A stretch of 64,000 nt of DNA from NCBI GenBank assembly GCA_903821605.1, contig CAIJLZ010000006.1, forward strand, positions 62,001 to 126,000, in the 5' to 3' direction. Positions 26,410-36,659 of this stretch are shown here, piece by piece. Numbering within the stretch: position 1 is the stretch's first letter; every line of letters begins with the position of its first letter. The position numbers were made by a program, and so were the translations under genes. The stretch comes from an uncultured Sphingomonadales bacterium (GTDB lineage: Bacteria > Pseudomonadota > Alphaproteobacteria > Sphingomonadales > Sphingomonadaceae). A model generated the notes under the pieces. The model had not been told where the DNA came from. It searched no databases and was given only the letters and a program-made list of their open reading frames with translations.

Positions 26410-29282
26410 TCAGGCGACTCCACGATTTCGACCGGCATCTTCAGCTTCGTCAGTTGCGGGCGGACCTTGGCAGCATCGCCGACCACGACCCAAGTAAAGC
26501 GGGTGGGATCGATCACCGCACGCACCGCCTTATCAAGTTCAGCCGGTGACATCGTGCGGTAGCGGCTGGCAAGCCCGTCATACCAATTGTCCGGCCGCTG
26601 ATAGAGCGCATTGCGCTGCATCGCGGTGAGCACCGCACCTGCGGTTTCAAAACTACCCGGCAGTTTCAGGATATTGTCCGAGATGCGCCGCCGGAATTCA
26701 TCCGCGCTGATCCCCTTGGTGGTGCGGAAAGCCTTCACCTGATCAAGGATTGCGGCCACGGCCGGGCCGGTCTTATCGGCCTGCACCGGGGCCGTGATGA
26801 TATAGGGCACTTGGCCTTCAAACTGGCTTACCCCGCCGCGCACGCCATAAGACCAGCCCTTGGTCTCGCGCAGATCCATGTTGAGGCGGGAGAGGAAGTT
26901 GTTGCTCAGCACCTCGATCCCGGTTTGGAGCGGGAGCAGTTCTTCGGTGCCCTTGAGCGGCAACACCTGCCCGGCCATGATGATCGACTGCGGCGAATCC
27001 GGGCGGTTGATCAGCACAATGCGCGGCATGTCCGGCGCGGTCGCAGTCACGTTGATCGGCTTGTCGGGCGCGGCGCTGCCGGGGGCCTGCCATGTGCCGA
27101 AGCGCTGTTCAATTTGCGGCATCAGGTCGCTGAGAGGCAGGTCGCTGACGACGAAGATCGAAAGCTTTTCCGGGCGCAGCCAAGCGCCATGAAAGGCGAC
27201 GAGATCATCGCGCGTAACGGCCTTGACGCTCGCTTCCGATCCGCTGCCCGAGAAGGGAATGCCATAGGCGCTTTCCTTGCCATAGAGCAGCGTCGGCAAG
27301 AGCCGGCCCGCCATGCCATTCGGGTCTTTCAGTTCCGCCGAAATTGCGGTGAGTTGCTGGGCGCGCAGGCGTTCGACCTCTTGGGGGGCAAAGGCCGGAC
27401 GCTTGACGATATCCTCGAACAGGTCGAGCGACAGGCCGAGATTGGGCGATAGGGCGAAGAGCGAGAGGCTGGTGCGGTCCATGCTGGCCCCAGCGCTGAT
27501 AGCCGCGCCCAGCCGTTCCTGTTCTTCCGCGATCTGGATCGAGTCGCGGTTGGTGGTGCCTTCATCAAGCAGCGACAGCATCAGCGCCTGCGCGCCAAGC
27601 TTAGCCCGATCATCCGCCGCATAGCCCGCGTTGAAGCTGAGCGTCAGCCGCGTCGTCGGTGTGGCGTTGCGCTGGACATAACGCACGGTCACGCCGTTTG
27701 ATAATGTGGCACGCTCGACCGTTGGGAAGTCGAGATCGGCAACCGGCGCTACCATCGGCAATTTGCTGCGGTCGGCCTTGGCCACCGGGGCGAGATTATC
27801 GGGCGGAGAACCTTCGCCCGACCAATAATGGCGCGGTGCCATTTTGCCGCCGCTGCCCTTGGCTTCGTCATAGGCGCTGCGCTGCCCCGGCTCGACGGTC
27901 AGATTATAGACCGGACGCGATAGCCATTTCTGCATCACGGCCGTCACCTCTGCCGGGGTCGTGCGGCCATATTGGCCAAGCTGCACGCGATAGTGGTTGA
28001 TATCGTTATTATAAAGCAGCCCTTCGGCCAGCACATTGGCCTTGCCGCCAAAGCCGCCGACCTGTTCCAGCCCGGTAATGCGACCAGCCAGTTCGCGCGT
28101 CGCAACGCGCTGGACCTCATCGGCCGTCGGGCCATGGGTACGGAAATCGGCGATGATTTCATCGAGCCGCTTGGCCACCAGTGCCGGATCGACCCCCGGC
28201 TTTACATCAGCGGTGACTTCAAACAGGCCGATTTTTTCGAAGGCTTGTACGCTGGCAGCGACGCTGACGGCGACCTGCTCGCTACGAACCAGCGCATTGT
28301 CGAGGCGCGAGCTGGACAGGCCGCCCAGCACCGTTGCGGCGATATCGAGCGGCACGGCATCCGCGCTGTTGATCCCCGGCACGACCCAGTTGCGATAGAT
28401 GCGGGTGGTGGCGACACGGTCTTTCAGCACTTCGGTCTTGGGCGCGTCGAGGGTCGGAATGTCGATCTGGTCGTCCACCGGTTCCGGCCCGCGCGCGATA
28501 TCGCCGAACCATTTTTCGACCAGCGGCCGGGCGGTCTTGGCGTCGATATCGCCAGCCAGCACCAGCACCGCATTGTTCGGGCCGTAATGTTGGCGGAACC
28601 AGTTCTTCACATCATTGAGCGAGGCATGGTCAAGATCGGTCATCGAGCCGATGGTCGAGTGATGATAAGGATGGCCGACCGGGAACAGCGCCTCCAACTG
28701 GGCATATTCGACCATGCCATAAGGCTGGTTATCGCCCTGACGCTTCTCATTCTGGACAACGCTGCGCTGGTTATCGAGCTTTTCTTGCGTCACCGCGCCC
28801 AACAAATGGCCCATGCGGTCGCTTTCGAGAAACAGCGCACGTTCGAGCGCGGCCGTCGGCACATTCTGGAAATAATTGGTGCGATCGAACCAGGTGGTGC
28901 CGTTGAAATCGGTCGCGCCGACTTCCTGCAATGGCTCGAAATAATCACCCGGTGCATTTTCCGAACCGTTGAACATCAGATGTTCGAACAGATGGGCGAA
29001 CCCGGTCTTGCCTGCCGGTTCATGGCGCGAACCGATATGATACCATACCGACACCGCGACGATCGGGGCCTTGCGATCTTCGTGCACAATCACCCGCAGG
29101 CCATTGGGCAGGGTGAAGCTTTCGCTCGGAATATGCACCTTTGCCGCCAATTCGCTCACGGGTACCGGCTGCGGCTTGACGGGCGCCGCCGCCATCGGGG
29201 CGGGCGCGATCTGCACAGGCTGGGTGGTGCAGGCCGATGCGAGCAGCGGCACAAGGCAAAGGGTGAGCAAGGGTTTACGCAT
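26406..29282 (-). CDS. M16-family zinc metallopeptidase (two-domain, lipoprotein)
   Basis: A 958-residue protein. The signal MRKPLLTLCLVPLLASAC ends in a lipobox Cys18. The inverted zinc motif HLFEH is at 97-101 in the N-terminal M16 unit, with the distal Glu region about 75 residues later. The C-terminal unit is homologous but lacks HxxEH, as is normal for pitrilysin-like partners. Such proteins degrade peptides in the periplasm or at the outer membrane. ATG 29282 was chosen for the signal peptide; the frame is open to 29360. Confidence 0.92.
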   Translation of the reverse strand: MRKPLLTLCLVPLLASACTTQPVQIAPAPMAAAPVKPQPVPVSELAAKVHIPSESFTLPNGLRVIVHEDRKAPIVAVSVWYHIGSRHEPAGKTGFAHLFEHLMFNGSENAPGDYFEPLQEVGATDFNGTTWFDRTNYFQNVPTAALERALFLESDRMGHLLGAVTQEKLDNQRSVVQNEKRQGDNQPYGMVEYAQLEALFPVGHPYHHSTIGSMTDLDHASLNDVKNWFRQHYGPNNAVLVLAGDIDAKTARPLVEKWFGDIARGPEPVDDQIDIPTLDAPKTEVLKDRVATTRIYRNWVVPGINSADAVPLDIAATVLGGLSSSRLDNALVRSEQVAVSVAASVQAFEKIGLFEVTADVKPGVDPALVAKRLDEIIADFRTHGPTADEVQRVATRELAGRITGLEQVGGFGGKANVLAEGLLYNNDINHYRVQLGQYGRTTPAEVTAVMQKWLSRPVYNLTVEPGQRSAYDEAKGSGGKMAPRHYWSGEGSPPDNLAPVAKADRSKLPMVAPVADLDFPTVERATLSNGVTVRYVQRNATPTTRLTLSFNAGYAADDRAKLGAQALMLSLLDEGTTNRDSIQIAEEQERLGAAISAGASMDRTSLSLFALSPNLGLSLDLFEDIVKRPAFAPQEVERLRAQQLTAISAELKDPNGMAGRLLPTLLYGKESAYGIPFSGSGSEASVKAVTRDDLVAFHGAWLRPEKLSIFVVSDLPLSDLMPQIEQRFGTWQAPGSAAPDKPINVTATAPDMPRIVLINRPDSPQSIIMAGQVLPLKGTEELLPLQTGIEVLSNNFLSRLNMDLRETKGWSYGVRGGVSQFEGQVPYIITAPVQADKTGPAVAAILDQVKAFRTTKGISADEFRRRISDNILKLPGSFETAGAVLTAMQRNALYQRPDNWYDGLASRYRTMSPAELDKAVRAVIDPTRFTWVVVGDAAKVRPQLTKLKMPVEIVESPE

Positions 29283-29410
29283 GGATGGTTTCCTATTGAT
29301 CGAACACGGCCGACTGCCCGGCGCAGGCTGCGACCATAGCCAAGCCGTGATAATTGGCAATCAATGAGGGCGCGAAAATTGCTGCACGGTGAATGGGGGA
29401 GGCTTTGACC

Positions 29411-29466
29411 GCTGCACCACCGCACCGCTGCACCACCGCACCGTTGCGCCGTTGCGCCGTTGCGCC
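29411..29466. repeat. Short tandem repeats (2 x 16 bp, then 3 x 8 bp)
   Basis: GCTGCACCACCGCACC occurs twice (29411-29426, 29427-29442), followed without a break by GTTGCGCC three times (29443-29466). All units are exact. It lies in the 363-base divergent gap (29283-29645) between the M16 peptidase and tadA, next to a palindromic element; no gene is seen there. Confidence 0.9.
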
Positions 29467-29481
29467 CGTCACTCCATCCTT

Positions 29482-29553
29482 CGTCATGCTGAACTTGTTT
29501 CAGCATCCATCCCCACGCGGCCCGCTGGATGTTGAACCAAGTTCAGCATGACG
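29482..29553. repeat. Dispersed palindromic intergenic element, copy 6
   Basis: CGTCATGCTGAACTTG-TTTCAGCAT on the left and TTGAACCAAGTTCAGCATGACG on the right. Both halves are of the ATGC...GCAT hairpin subtype. Unlike most copies it lies in a divergent intergenic region, so it is not only a convergent-gene terminator. Confidence 0.88.
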
Positions 29554-29645
29554 AGGCGTGGGGAACGGGCAGGGGACGGCGACATGGGCACGCGGACCAC
29601 ATCAATCCCATTCCCCTACTTCGGCTTCTGGCTTAAGGGAGGGCC

Positions 29646-30110
29646 ATGCGCTTGCCCGTTCCCGCCCCGATGCGCCTTGCGCTTGATCTGGCTGCCCGTG
29701 CGGCGGCGGCGGGGGAAGTGCCTGTTGGCGCGGTGATCATGCGTGGCAATGAGGTGGTCGTCGCCATCGCCAATATGATGCACGGCGGCAAGGATCCGAC
29801 CGCCCATGCCGAGATGTTGGCAATCCGTGAGGCTTGTAAAACACTCAACGACGAACGGCTTACCGGTTGCGATCTGTGGGTGACGCTGGAACCTTGTGCG
29901 ATGTGCGCCGCCGCGATCAGCCATGCGCGGATCGACCGGCTTTATTATGCAGCACCTGATCCCAAGGGTGGGGCGGTCGAACATGGTCCGCGCTGGTTTG
30001 AACAGACCACCTGCCATCATAAGCCGGAAATCTATGTTGGTCTGGGTGAGGCCGAGGCAGCGGCACAGTTGCGCACTTTTTTCCGTGAGCGGCGCGAACC
30101 CAAGGCGTGA
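29646..30110 (+). CDS. tadA: tRNA-specific adenosine deaminase TadA (nucleoside deaminase)
   Basis: A 154-residue cytidine-deaminase-fold protein. Zinc ligands and catalytic Glu are in HAE (54-56) and PCAMC (83-87). The C-terminal region AAPDPKGGAVEHGPRWF matches bacterial tRNA A34 deaminases, which make inosine at the wobble position of tRNA-Arg. GGGAGGG precedes ATG 29646. A broader nucleoside deaminase activity cannot be excluded. Confidence 0.9.
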   Translation: MRLPVPAPMRLALDLAARAAAAGEVPVGAVIMRGNEVVVAIANMMHGGKDPTAHAEMLAIREACKTLNDERLTGCDLWVTLEPCAMCAAAISHARIDRLYYAAPDPKGGAVEHGPRWFEQTTCHHKPEIYVGLGEAEAAAQLRTFFRERREPKA

Positions 30111-30113
30111 GCC

Positions 30114-31247
30114 TTATTCCGGATCGGCCTCGCCATGGCCCAGCGCCATATAATCCGCCGACTGCATTTCCATCAGACGCGAAACCGTGCGCTCGAATTC
30201 AAACGCGCCATCGCCTTCGGGATAGAGCTTCGCCGGTTCGGCGGCGGCGCTGGCGAGCAGCTTGACGCGATGTTCATAGAGCGCATCGATCAAGGTCACG
30301 AAGCGGGCGGCCTCGTTGCGATTCTGCGGCCCCATGATCGGGATCGCGACGATGATGATGGTGTGAAAATGCTGTGCAATGGCGATATAATCCGCCGCGC
30401 CGCGCGCTTCTTTGCATAGCCGCTTGAACGAAAAGACGCCGACACCCTTAAAGCTTTTGGGGGCGTGCAGGATGCGGCCGCCGGGGATTTCAATGTCCTC
30501 GGCGGGGACATGCGCCTTGTCTTCGGGGGGATAATCGGTGAGCCGGAAAAACGCATCGGAAAGCGACGCCGTGGCGACCGCATCGGCGGGCGTGTGCCAA
30601 GTCTTGACCCCGGCCAACCGTTCGAGGCGATAATCGACCGGGCCATCCAGCGTCATGATGTCGAACTGATCTTCGAGCAGCGCGATGAACGGCAGGAAAT
30701 GCTCGCGGTTCATGCCGTTTTTGTAGAGATCGCGCGGGTGGCGGTTGGAAGTGGTGACGACCGTCACCCCATGCTGCAACAGCGCGGTGAACAGGCGCGA
30801 CAGGATCATCGCGTCGGCGATGTTGTTGACCTGCATCTCGTCAAACGCGAGCAGGCGCAAATCGGCGGCGAGTTCCCTGGCGACGATCGGGATCGGATCG
30901 CCCTTGTCTTGCGCGCGGGCGAGACGAATGCGGTCGTGCACATCGAGCATGAACGCATGGAAATGGGCGCGGCGCTTGGCCTTGATGTCGAGACAGTCAA
31001 AGAACAGATCCATGATCATCGACTTGCCGCGTCCGACGCCGCCCCACAGATAGAGGTGGCGGATCGGTTGGGCCGCACCCTTGCGTTTGAACAGGCCGAA
31101 CAGGCCGCCATTGGCGTTGCCCTTGTCGGCGGCTTCCAGCGCGTCGGCCATCAGGCGCAGCCGTTCCATCGCCATGCGCTGATCGGCATCGGGGCGCAAT
31201 TCGCCCGCGTCGATCAGGCTGTGGTAGCGCTGCACGATGCGGCTCAT
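30114..31247 (-). CDS. zapE: Cell division protein ZapE (AFG1-like ATPase)
   Basis: A 377-residue P-loop ATPase. Walker A GGVGRGKS is at 69-76, Walker B is LLAFDEMQ, and VTTSNRHPRDLYKNGMNREHFLPFI is the AFG1/ZapE signature region. The family acts at the constricting Z-ring and, in mitochondria, in quality control of respiratory subunits. ATG 31247 was chosen because the conserved start MSRIVQRYHSLI follows; upstream sequence belongs to the preceding thioesterase gene. It lies 10 bases after the thioesterase stop in the order sdhB-thioesterase-zapE. Confidence 0.94.
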   Translation of the reverse strand: MSRIVQRYHSLIDAGELRPDADQRMAMERLRLMADALEAADKGNANGGLFGLFKRKGAAQPIRHLYLWGGVGRGKSMIMDLFFDCLDIKAKRRAHFHAFMLDVHDRIRLARAQDKGDPIPIVARELAADLRLLAFDEMQVNNIADAMILSRLFTALLQHGVTVVTTSNRHPRDLYKNGMNREHFLPFIALLEDQFDIMTLDGPVDYRLERLAGVKTWHTPADAVATASLSDAFFRLTDYPPEDKAHVPAEDIEIPGGRILHAPKSFKGVGVFSFKRLCKEARGAADYIAIAQHFHTIIIVAIPIMGPQNRNEAARFVTLIDALYEHRVKLLASAAAEPAKLYPEGDGAFEFERTVSRLMEMQSADYMALGHGEADPE

Positions 31248-31257
31248 CGACAGGTTC

Positions 31258-31725
31258 TCACTGGCGCGGGCTGGGCTTGCGGAACGTGCCGCTGAAGGAG
31301 GCGATGATCCGGCCCTCCTGTTCAAGCAGGCCGCGAATAAACGCCAAACGCCCGGTCTCGCGCAGCAATTCGACCACGGCATCCATTGGCGCGCCGATTT
31401 GGCCGCCATCGATGAACTGGACCCCGGCGTCGAGCGTCACCGCAGAGGTCACGGGCCGCAGCCCAAGTTCATGCGCGCCTGCAAACAGGGCCATATCGAC
31501 GAAGGCCATCAATGCGCCGCCATGGACATGGCCCATGGGATTTTGATGGCGGGTGCCGGGCCAGAACCGCACCCGCGCCCGGCCATCGTCATCGCGGCGG
31601 AGGCGGATCGGCTCAAAGAGGCTGTTGAACGCCTCATAGCCCTGCGCTTCCCAGATATTCCAACCCGGCATGTCCGGGTCGGGTACGTAACGGAAACAGT
31701 GTTGGTCGTCCGGGTGATCCGACAA
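31258..31725 (-). CDS. PaaI-family hotdog thioesterase
   Basis: A 155-residue single hotdog domain. NPMGHVHGGALMAFVDMALFAGA is the PaaI/YbdB-type signature (long helix with HGG), followed by the strands SAVTLDAGVQFIDGG. It probably hydrolyses an acyl- or aryl-CoA thioester. TTG 31725 is the likely start, two bases after the sdhB stop; the next ATG would truncate the conserved N-terminus. Cotranscribed with sdhB and zapE. Confidence 0.87.
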   Translation of the reverse strand: MSDHPDDQHCFRYVPDPDMPGWNIWEAQGYEAFNSLFEPIRLRRDDDGRARVRFWPGTRHQNPMGHVHGGALMAFVDMALFAGAHELGLRPVTSAVTLDAGVQFIDGGQIGAPMDAVVELLRETGRLAFIRGLLEQEGRIIASFSGTFRKPSPRQ

Positions 31726-31727
31726 GG

Positions 31728-32507
31728 TCAGATCGCCCGTTCGGCCATCATTTTCTTGGTTTCAGCAATGGCGCGGGCGGGCGACAGACCCTTCGGGCAC
31801 ACATTGGCGCAGTTCATGATCGTGTGGCAGCGATACAGGCGGAACGGATCTTCCAGCTCGTCAAGGCGCTCGCCCGTCATTTCATCACGGCTGTCGGCCA
31901 GCCAGCGATAGGCCTGCAACAAGATGGCCGGGCCGAGGAACTTGTCGGAGTTCCACCAGTAACTGGGGCACGATGTCGAGCAGCACGCGCACAAAATGCA
32001 CTCATAGAGGCCGTCGAGCTTGTTGCGATCTTCCGGCGACTGCAGGCGTTCCTTGCCCGAAGGCGTCGGCGTCACGGTCTTCAACCACGGCTGGATCGAC
32101 GCATATTGCGCATAGAAATGCGTGAAGTCGGGCACGAGGTCCTTGATCACATCCATGTGCGGCAGCGGGGTGATGCGGACATCGCCCTTACAATCTTCGA
32201 TCGCGGTGGTGCAGGCGAGGCCGTTGCGACCGTTGATGTTCATCGAGCACGAACCGCAAATGCCTTCACGGCACGAACGACGGAAGGTGAGCGACGGATC
32301 CTGTTCGGACTTCATCTTGATCAGCGCGTCGAGCACCATCGGGCCGCAATCGTCGAGATCGATCTCGAACGTATCATAGCGCGGGTTCTCGCCCGAGTCG
32401 GGGTCATAACGATAGACCTTAAAGGCCTTCACATCGCCGCCATCGGCTTTGTGAACCTTGCCGTTCTTCCGGATCTTGCTGTTGGTGGGCAGTGAGAATT
32501 CCGCCAT
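31728..32507 (-). CDS. sdhB: Succinate dehydrogenase iron-sulfur subunit
   Basis: A 259-residue protein with all three cluster motifs: CREGICGSC plus a downstream Cys for [2Fe-2S], [12 protein letters not shown] for [4Fe-4S], and [14 protein letters not shown] for [3Fe-4S]. It links SdhA to ubiquinone. sdhA, sdhC and sdhD are not next to it: upstream is a short divergent gap and plsY. ATG 32507 has GGGGAAG nine bases upstream. Confidence 0.97.
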   Translation of the reverse strand: MAEFSLPTNSKIRKNGKVHKADGGDVKAFKVYRYDPDSGENPRYDTFEIDLDDCGPMVLDALIKMKSEQDPSLTFRRSCREGICGSCSMNINGRNGLACTTAIEDCKGDVRITPLPHMDVIKDLVPDFTHFYAQYASIQPWLKTVTPTPSGKERLQSPEDRNKLDGLYECILCACCSTSCPSYWWNSDKFLGPAILLQAYRWLADSRDEMTGERLDELEDPFRLYRCHTIMNCANVCPKGLSPARAIAETKKMMAERAI

Positions 32508-32686
32508 GTGATCAACTTCCCCGTATTGTCGCGCGGCCCGCCTCTCAGCGCGCCCGTTGCAATCATCTGGCAACGCCTAAAGCATGGACATTGCCGCGTT
32601 GCAATAGCGGAATGGATAGCAAAGGCTGCTTGTGCGCCCTTCGTCAGCCGATATGATGCGGCAAGACCATTTGGGGGAATGATTTG

Positions 32687-33283
32687 ATGCCGCTCTGGAT
32701 TGCGCCGGCCACGGCCTTGTTGCTCGCCTATTTGCTGGGATCGATTCCGTTTGGGGTGATTCTGACAAAACTGGGTGGAGCGGGCGACCTGCGCCAGATC
32801 GGCTCGGGCAATATCGGCGCGACCAATGTGTTGCGCACCGGGCGCAAGGGACTGGCGGCGGCAACATTGGTGCTGGACGGTGCCAAGGGTGCGGTGGCGA
32901 TCCTCATCGCGGGCGCGATCTGGCAGGATTATCTGGCGCTGGCGGCGGCGGGCGCGTTTTTCGGGCATCTCTTCCCGGTGTGGCTCCGATTCAATGGCGG
33001 CAAGGGGGTGGCGACATTGCTTGGCATCGCGCTGGCGCTCGCTTGGCCGGTGGGGTTGGCGTTCGCGCTGGTCTGGCTGGTGGCATTGTATCTGTCGAAG
33101 CGGTCGTCGGTGGGCGGCATGGCGGCGGCGCTATCGACGCCGGTGAGCGCGGTGCTCCTGCATCATACCAATTATATGCCGCTGTTCCTTGGGCTTGCGC
33201 TGATTTGTGTATGGAAACATCAGGATAATATTCGCCGCCTGATCGCGGGCACCGAACCGAAGGTCGGGCAAAAGGGGAAATAG
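32687..33283 (+). CDS. plsY: Glycerol-3-phosphate acyltransferase PlsY
   Basis: A 198-residue membrane protein with five hydrophobic helices and the three PlsY motifs: LLGSIPFGV near the start, GSGNIGATNVLRTGRKG, and GHLFPVWLRFNGGKGVAT. It transfers acyl from acyl-phosphate to glycerol-3-phosphate. ATG 32687 has GGGGGA upstream; the adjacent TTG 32684 is not needed. Followed after 38 bases by dprA, a common order. Confidence 0.95.
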   Translation: MPLWIAPATALLLAYLLGSIPFGVILTKLGGAGDLRQIGSGNIGATNVLRTGRKGLAAATLVLDGAKGAVAILIAGAIWQDYLALAAAGAFFGHLFPVWLRFNGGKGVATLLGIALALAWPVGLAFALVWLVALYLSKRSSVGGMAAALSTPVSAVLLHHTNYMPLFLGLALICVWKHQDNIRRLIAGTEPKVGQKGK

Positions 33284-33321
33284 GCGATCTAGTTGTTGGT
33301 TGCGTCAATGGAGTAAATGTC

Positions 33322-34416
33322 TTGAGTGCAGCGTTGAGTGAAGACCGGATCGCCCGATTGCGGCTCATCCGTTCGGCCAATATCGGGCCGGTGACCTATT
33401 TCCAGTTATTGCAGCGATTCGGATCGGCAGAAGCCGCCTTGCGCGCGGTGCCAGACCTTGCCGCGCGGGGCCGGGGCCAGCCGCCGCGCATCGCCAACCG
33501 GGCCGAGATCGAGCGCGAGATCGTGCAGGTCGACCAACTGGGGGCGCGTTATTTGTTTCTGGGACAGGGCCTATATCCCCCGGCCTTGGGCGAGATCGAG
33601 ACCGCGCCGCCGGTGCTGATCGTGCGTGGCCATGAAATGTTGATGGACAAGCCGATGGTGGCGCTGGTGGGCGCGCGCAATGCGTCGGCGGCGGCGTGCC
33701 GCTTGGCCCGCGACCTTGCGGCCGGATTGGGCGAGCGCGGGCATGTCACCGTGTCCGGTCTGGCGCGGGGCATTGATACGGCGGTGCATCAAGGCTCGCT
33801 TGAAAGCGGGACGATCGCCGTGATCGCGGGCGGCATTGATAGTTACTACCCGCCCGAAAACCGGGCGTTGCAGGATCAAATTGCCGATGTCGGCCTGTTG
33901 ATCGCCGAACAACCGCCGGGCCGGGAGCCGCAGGCGCGCCATTTTCCATATCGCAACCGGATCATCGCCGGGCTGGCGGCGGGCACGGTGGTGGTGGAGG
34001 CCGCGCCACGTTCCGGTTCGTTGATCACCGCTCGCTTGGCGACCGAGTGCGGGCGCGAAGTGATGGCGGTTCCCGGCTCCCCGCTCGATCCCCGGGCGCA
34101 GGGTTGCAACGGCCTGATCCGTGACGGGGCGACGCTGGTGCAATGTGCGGATGACATTATCGAGGCGGTCGGCGGGTTCCACCTGCCGCCGTTTCGGCAA
34201 GAGCCGCAAGACTTCCGCGCGCCGCCGCCGACCGATGCGGATGAGACGGATCGGTCGGCGCTGATCGGCTTGCTTGGCCCGGTGCCGGTGGCGGTAGACG
34301 AGCTGGTGCGCCAGTCCGGCCTGTCCCCGATGATCGTGCAGATCTTGTTGTTGGAACTTGAACTGGCGGGGCGGTTGGAACGCCATGCAGGCGGGCGCTG
34401 CGGCTTGATTGCATGA
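33322..34416 (+). CDS. dprA: DNA-processing protein DprA
   Basis: A 364-residue protein. An N-terminal helical domain (RLRLIRSANIGPVTYFQLL), then the Rossmann-like DprA core: MVALVGARNASAAACRLA, SGLARGIDTAVHQGSL, VIAGGIDSYYPPEN, FPYRNRIIAGLA and PRSGSLITARLA. The C-terminal winged helix has LLGPVPVAVDELVRQSGL. DprA loads RecA on incoming single-stranded DNA. Start TTG 33322 has GGAG 8 bases upstream and no better ATG. topA, the usual next gene in this family, is replaced by mdh. Confidence 0.94.
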   Translation: MSAALSEDRIARLRLIRSANIGPVTYFQLLQRFGSAEAALRAVPDLAARGRGQPPRIANRAEIEREIVQVDQLGARYLFLGQGLYPPALGEIETAPPVLIVRGHEMLMDKPMVALVGARNASAAACRLARDLAAGLGERGHVTVSGLARGIDTAVHQGSLESGTIAVIAGGIDSYYPPENRALQDQIADVGLLIAEQPPGREPQARHFPYRNRIIAGLAAGTVVVEAAPRSGSLITARLATECGREVMAVPGSPLDPRAQGCNGLIRDGATLVQCADDIIEAVGGFHLPPFRQEPQDFRAPPPTDADETDRSALIGLLGPVPVAVDELVRQSGLSPMIVQILLLELELAGRLERHAGGRCGLIA

Positions 34417-34490
34417 TCGATCAAGGTGCGTTATTGCAACTTATCCGCAGTAGCGAAAATTAATTTTGATTTGGCACTGTGATAGGTTGA

Positions 34491-35588
<1,098 letters not shown>

Positions 35589-35636
35589 TCGCCGTCAAAA
35601 TCAACTTGTGACGCATAGCAGAAAAGCGGAAAATCC

Positions 35637-36521
35637 ATGTCCATTCTGATCGACAAGAACACCAAGGTCATCACCCAAGGGATGACCGGTGCCACCGGCA
35701 CCTTCCACACCGAGCAGGCGCTCGCTTATGGCACTCAGATGGTCGGCGGCGTGACCCCGGGCAAGGGCGGCACGACGCATATCGGCCTGCCGAACTTCAA
35801 CACCGTGGCGGAAGCCAAGCACGCGACCGGCGCCAATGCCTCGGTCATCTACGTGCCGCCGCCCTTCGCGGCTGACTCGATCCTCGAAGCGATCGATGCG
35901 GAAATCCCGCTGATCGTGGCGATCACCGAAGGCATTCCGGTGCTGGACATGATCACCGTGAAGCGTGCGCTTCAGGGTTCCAAGTCGCGCCTGATCGGCC
36001 CGAACTGCCCGGGCGTCCTCACCCCGAATGAGTGCAAGATCGGCATTATGCCCGGCTCGATCTTCAAAAAGGGTTCGGTCGGCGTCGTTTCACGCTCCGG
36101 CACGCTCACCTATGAAGCGGTGTTCCAGACCTCGAACGCTGGCCTTGGCCAGACGACGGCGGTCGGCATCGGTGGTGATCCGGTCAACGGCACCAACTTC
36201 ATCGACATGCTCGAACTGTTCCTCGGCGACGACGAAACCAAGTCGATCATCATGATCGGCGAAATCGGCGGCAGCGCGGAAGAAGAAGCAGCGCAGTTCC
36301 TGATCGACGAAGCCAAGAAGGGCCGCAAGAAGCCGATGGTCGGCTTCATCGCTGGTCTGACTGCTCCTCCGGGCCGTCGCATGGGCCATGCCGGCGCGAT
36401 TGTGTCGGGCGGCCAGGGCGGCGCGGAAGACAAGATCGCCGCGATGGAAGCGGCTGGCATCCGTGTCAGCCCCAGCCCGTCGTTGCTTGGCGAGACCTTG
36501 CTCGACGTGCTGAAGGGCTAA
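35637..36521 (+). CDS. sucD: Succinyl-CoA synthetase alpha subunit
   Basis: A 294-residue protein: CoA-binding N-terminus with [28 protein letters not shown], the [20 protein letters not shown] segment, and the phosphohistidine region [16 protein letters not shown] with active-site His. It pairs with SucC, whose gene is 11.6 kb away on the other strand. The gap to mdh is 48 bases. Confidence 0.97.
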   Translation: MSILIDKNTKVITQGMTGATGTFHTEQALAYGTQMVGGVTPGKGGTTHIGLPNFNTVAEAKHATGANASVIYVPPPFAADSILEAIDAEIPLIVAITEGIPVLDMITVKRALQGSKSRLIGPNCPGVLTPNECKIGIMPGSIFKKGSVGVVSRSGTLTYEAVFQTSNAGLGQTTAVGIGGDPVNGTNFIDMLELFLGDDETKSIIMIGEIGGSAEEEAAQFLIDEAKKGRKKPMVGFIAGLTAPPGRRMGHAGAIVSGGQGGAEDKIAAMEAAGIRVSPSPSLLGETLLDVLKG

Positions 36522-36541
36522 GCCTTTTACCTGCGTATCGT

Positions 36542-36571
36542 CGGGCGGCGGGCTATCGTGCCTGCCGCCCG
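36542..36571. promoter_or_regulatory. Strong hairpin between sucD and sucA
   Basis: CGGGCGGCGGGC pairs with GCCTGCCGCCCG (12 bp, one wobble, 6-base loop) 21 bases after the sucD stop in the 138-base gap before sucA. There is no T-run, so it is more likely an mRNA processing or stability element, or an attenuator, than a full terminator; the role is inferred. Confidence 0.5.
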
Positions 36572-36659
36572 GCAGCGGTAGCGGACCCCGTTGGTTCGAA
36601 GCCGCACAACTCCCCCGGGGCCGCCGTGGCCCCGTTACCTGACAAGGGAAGAGCGGACG

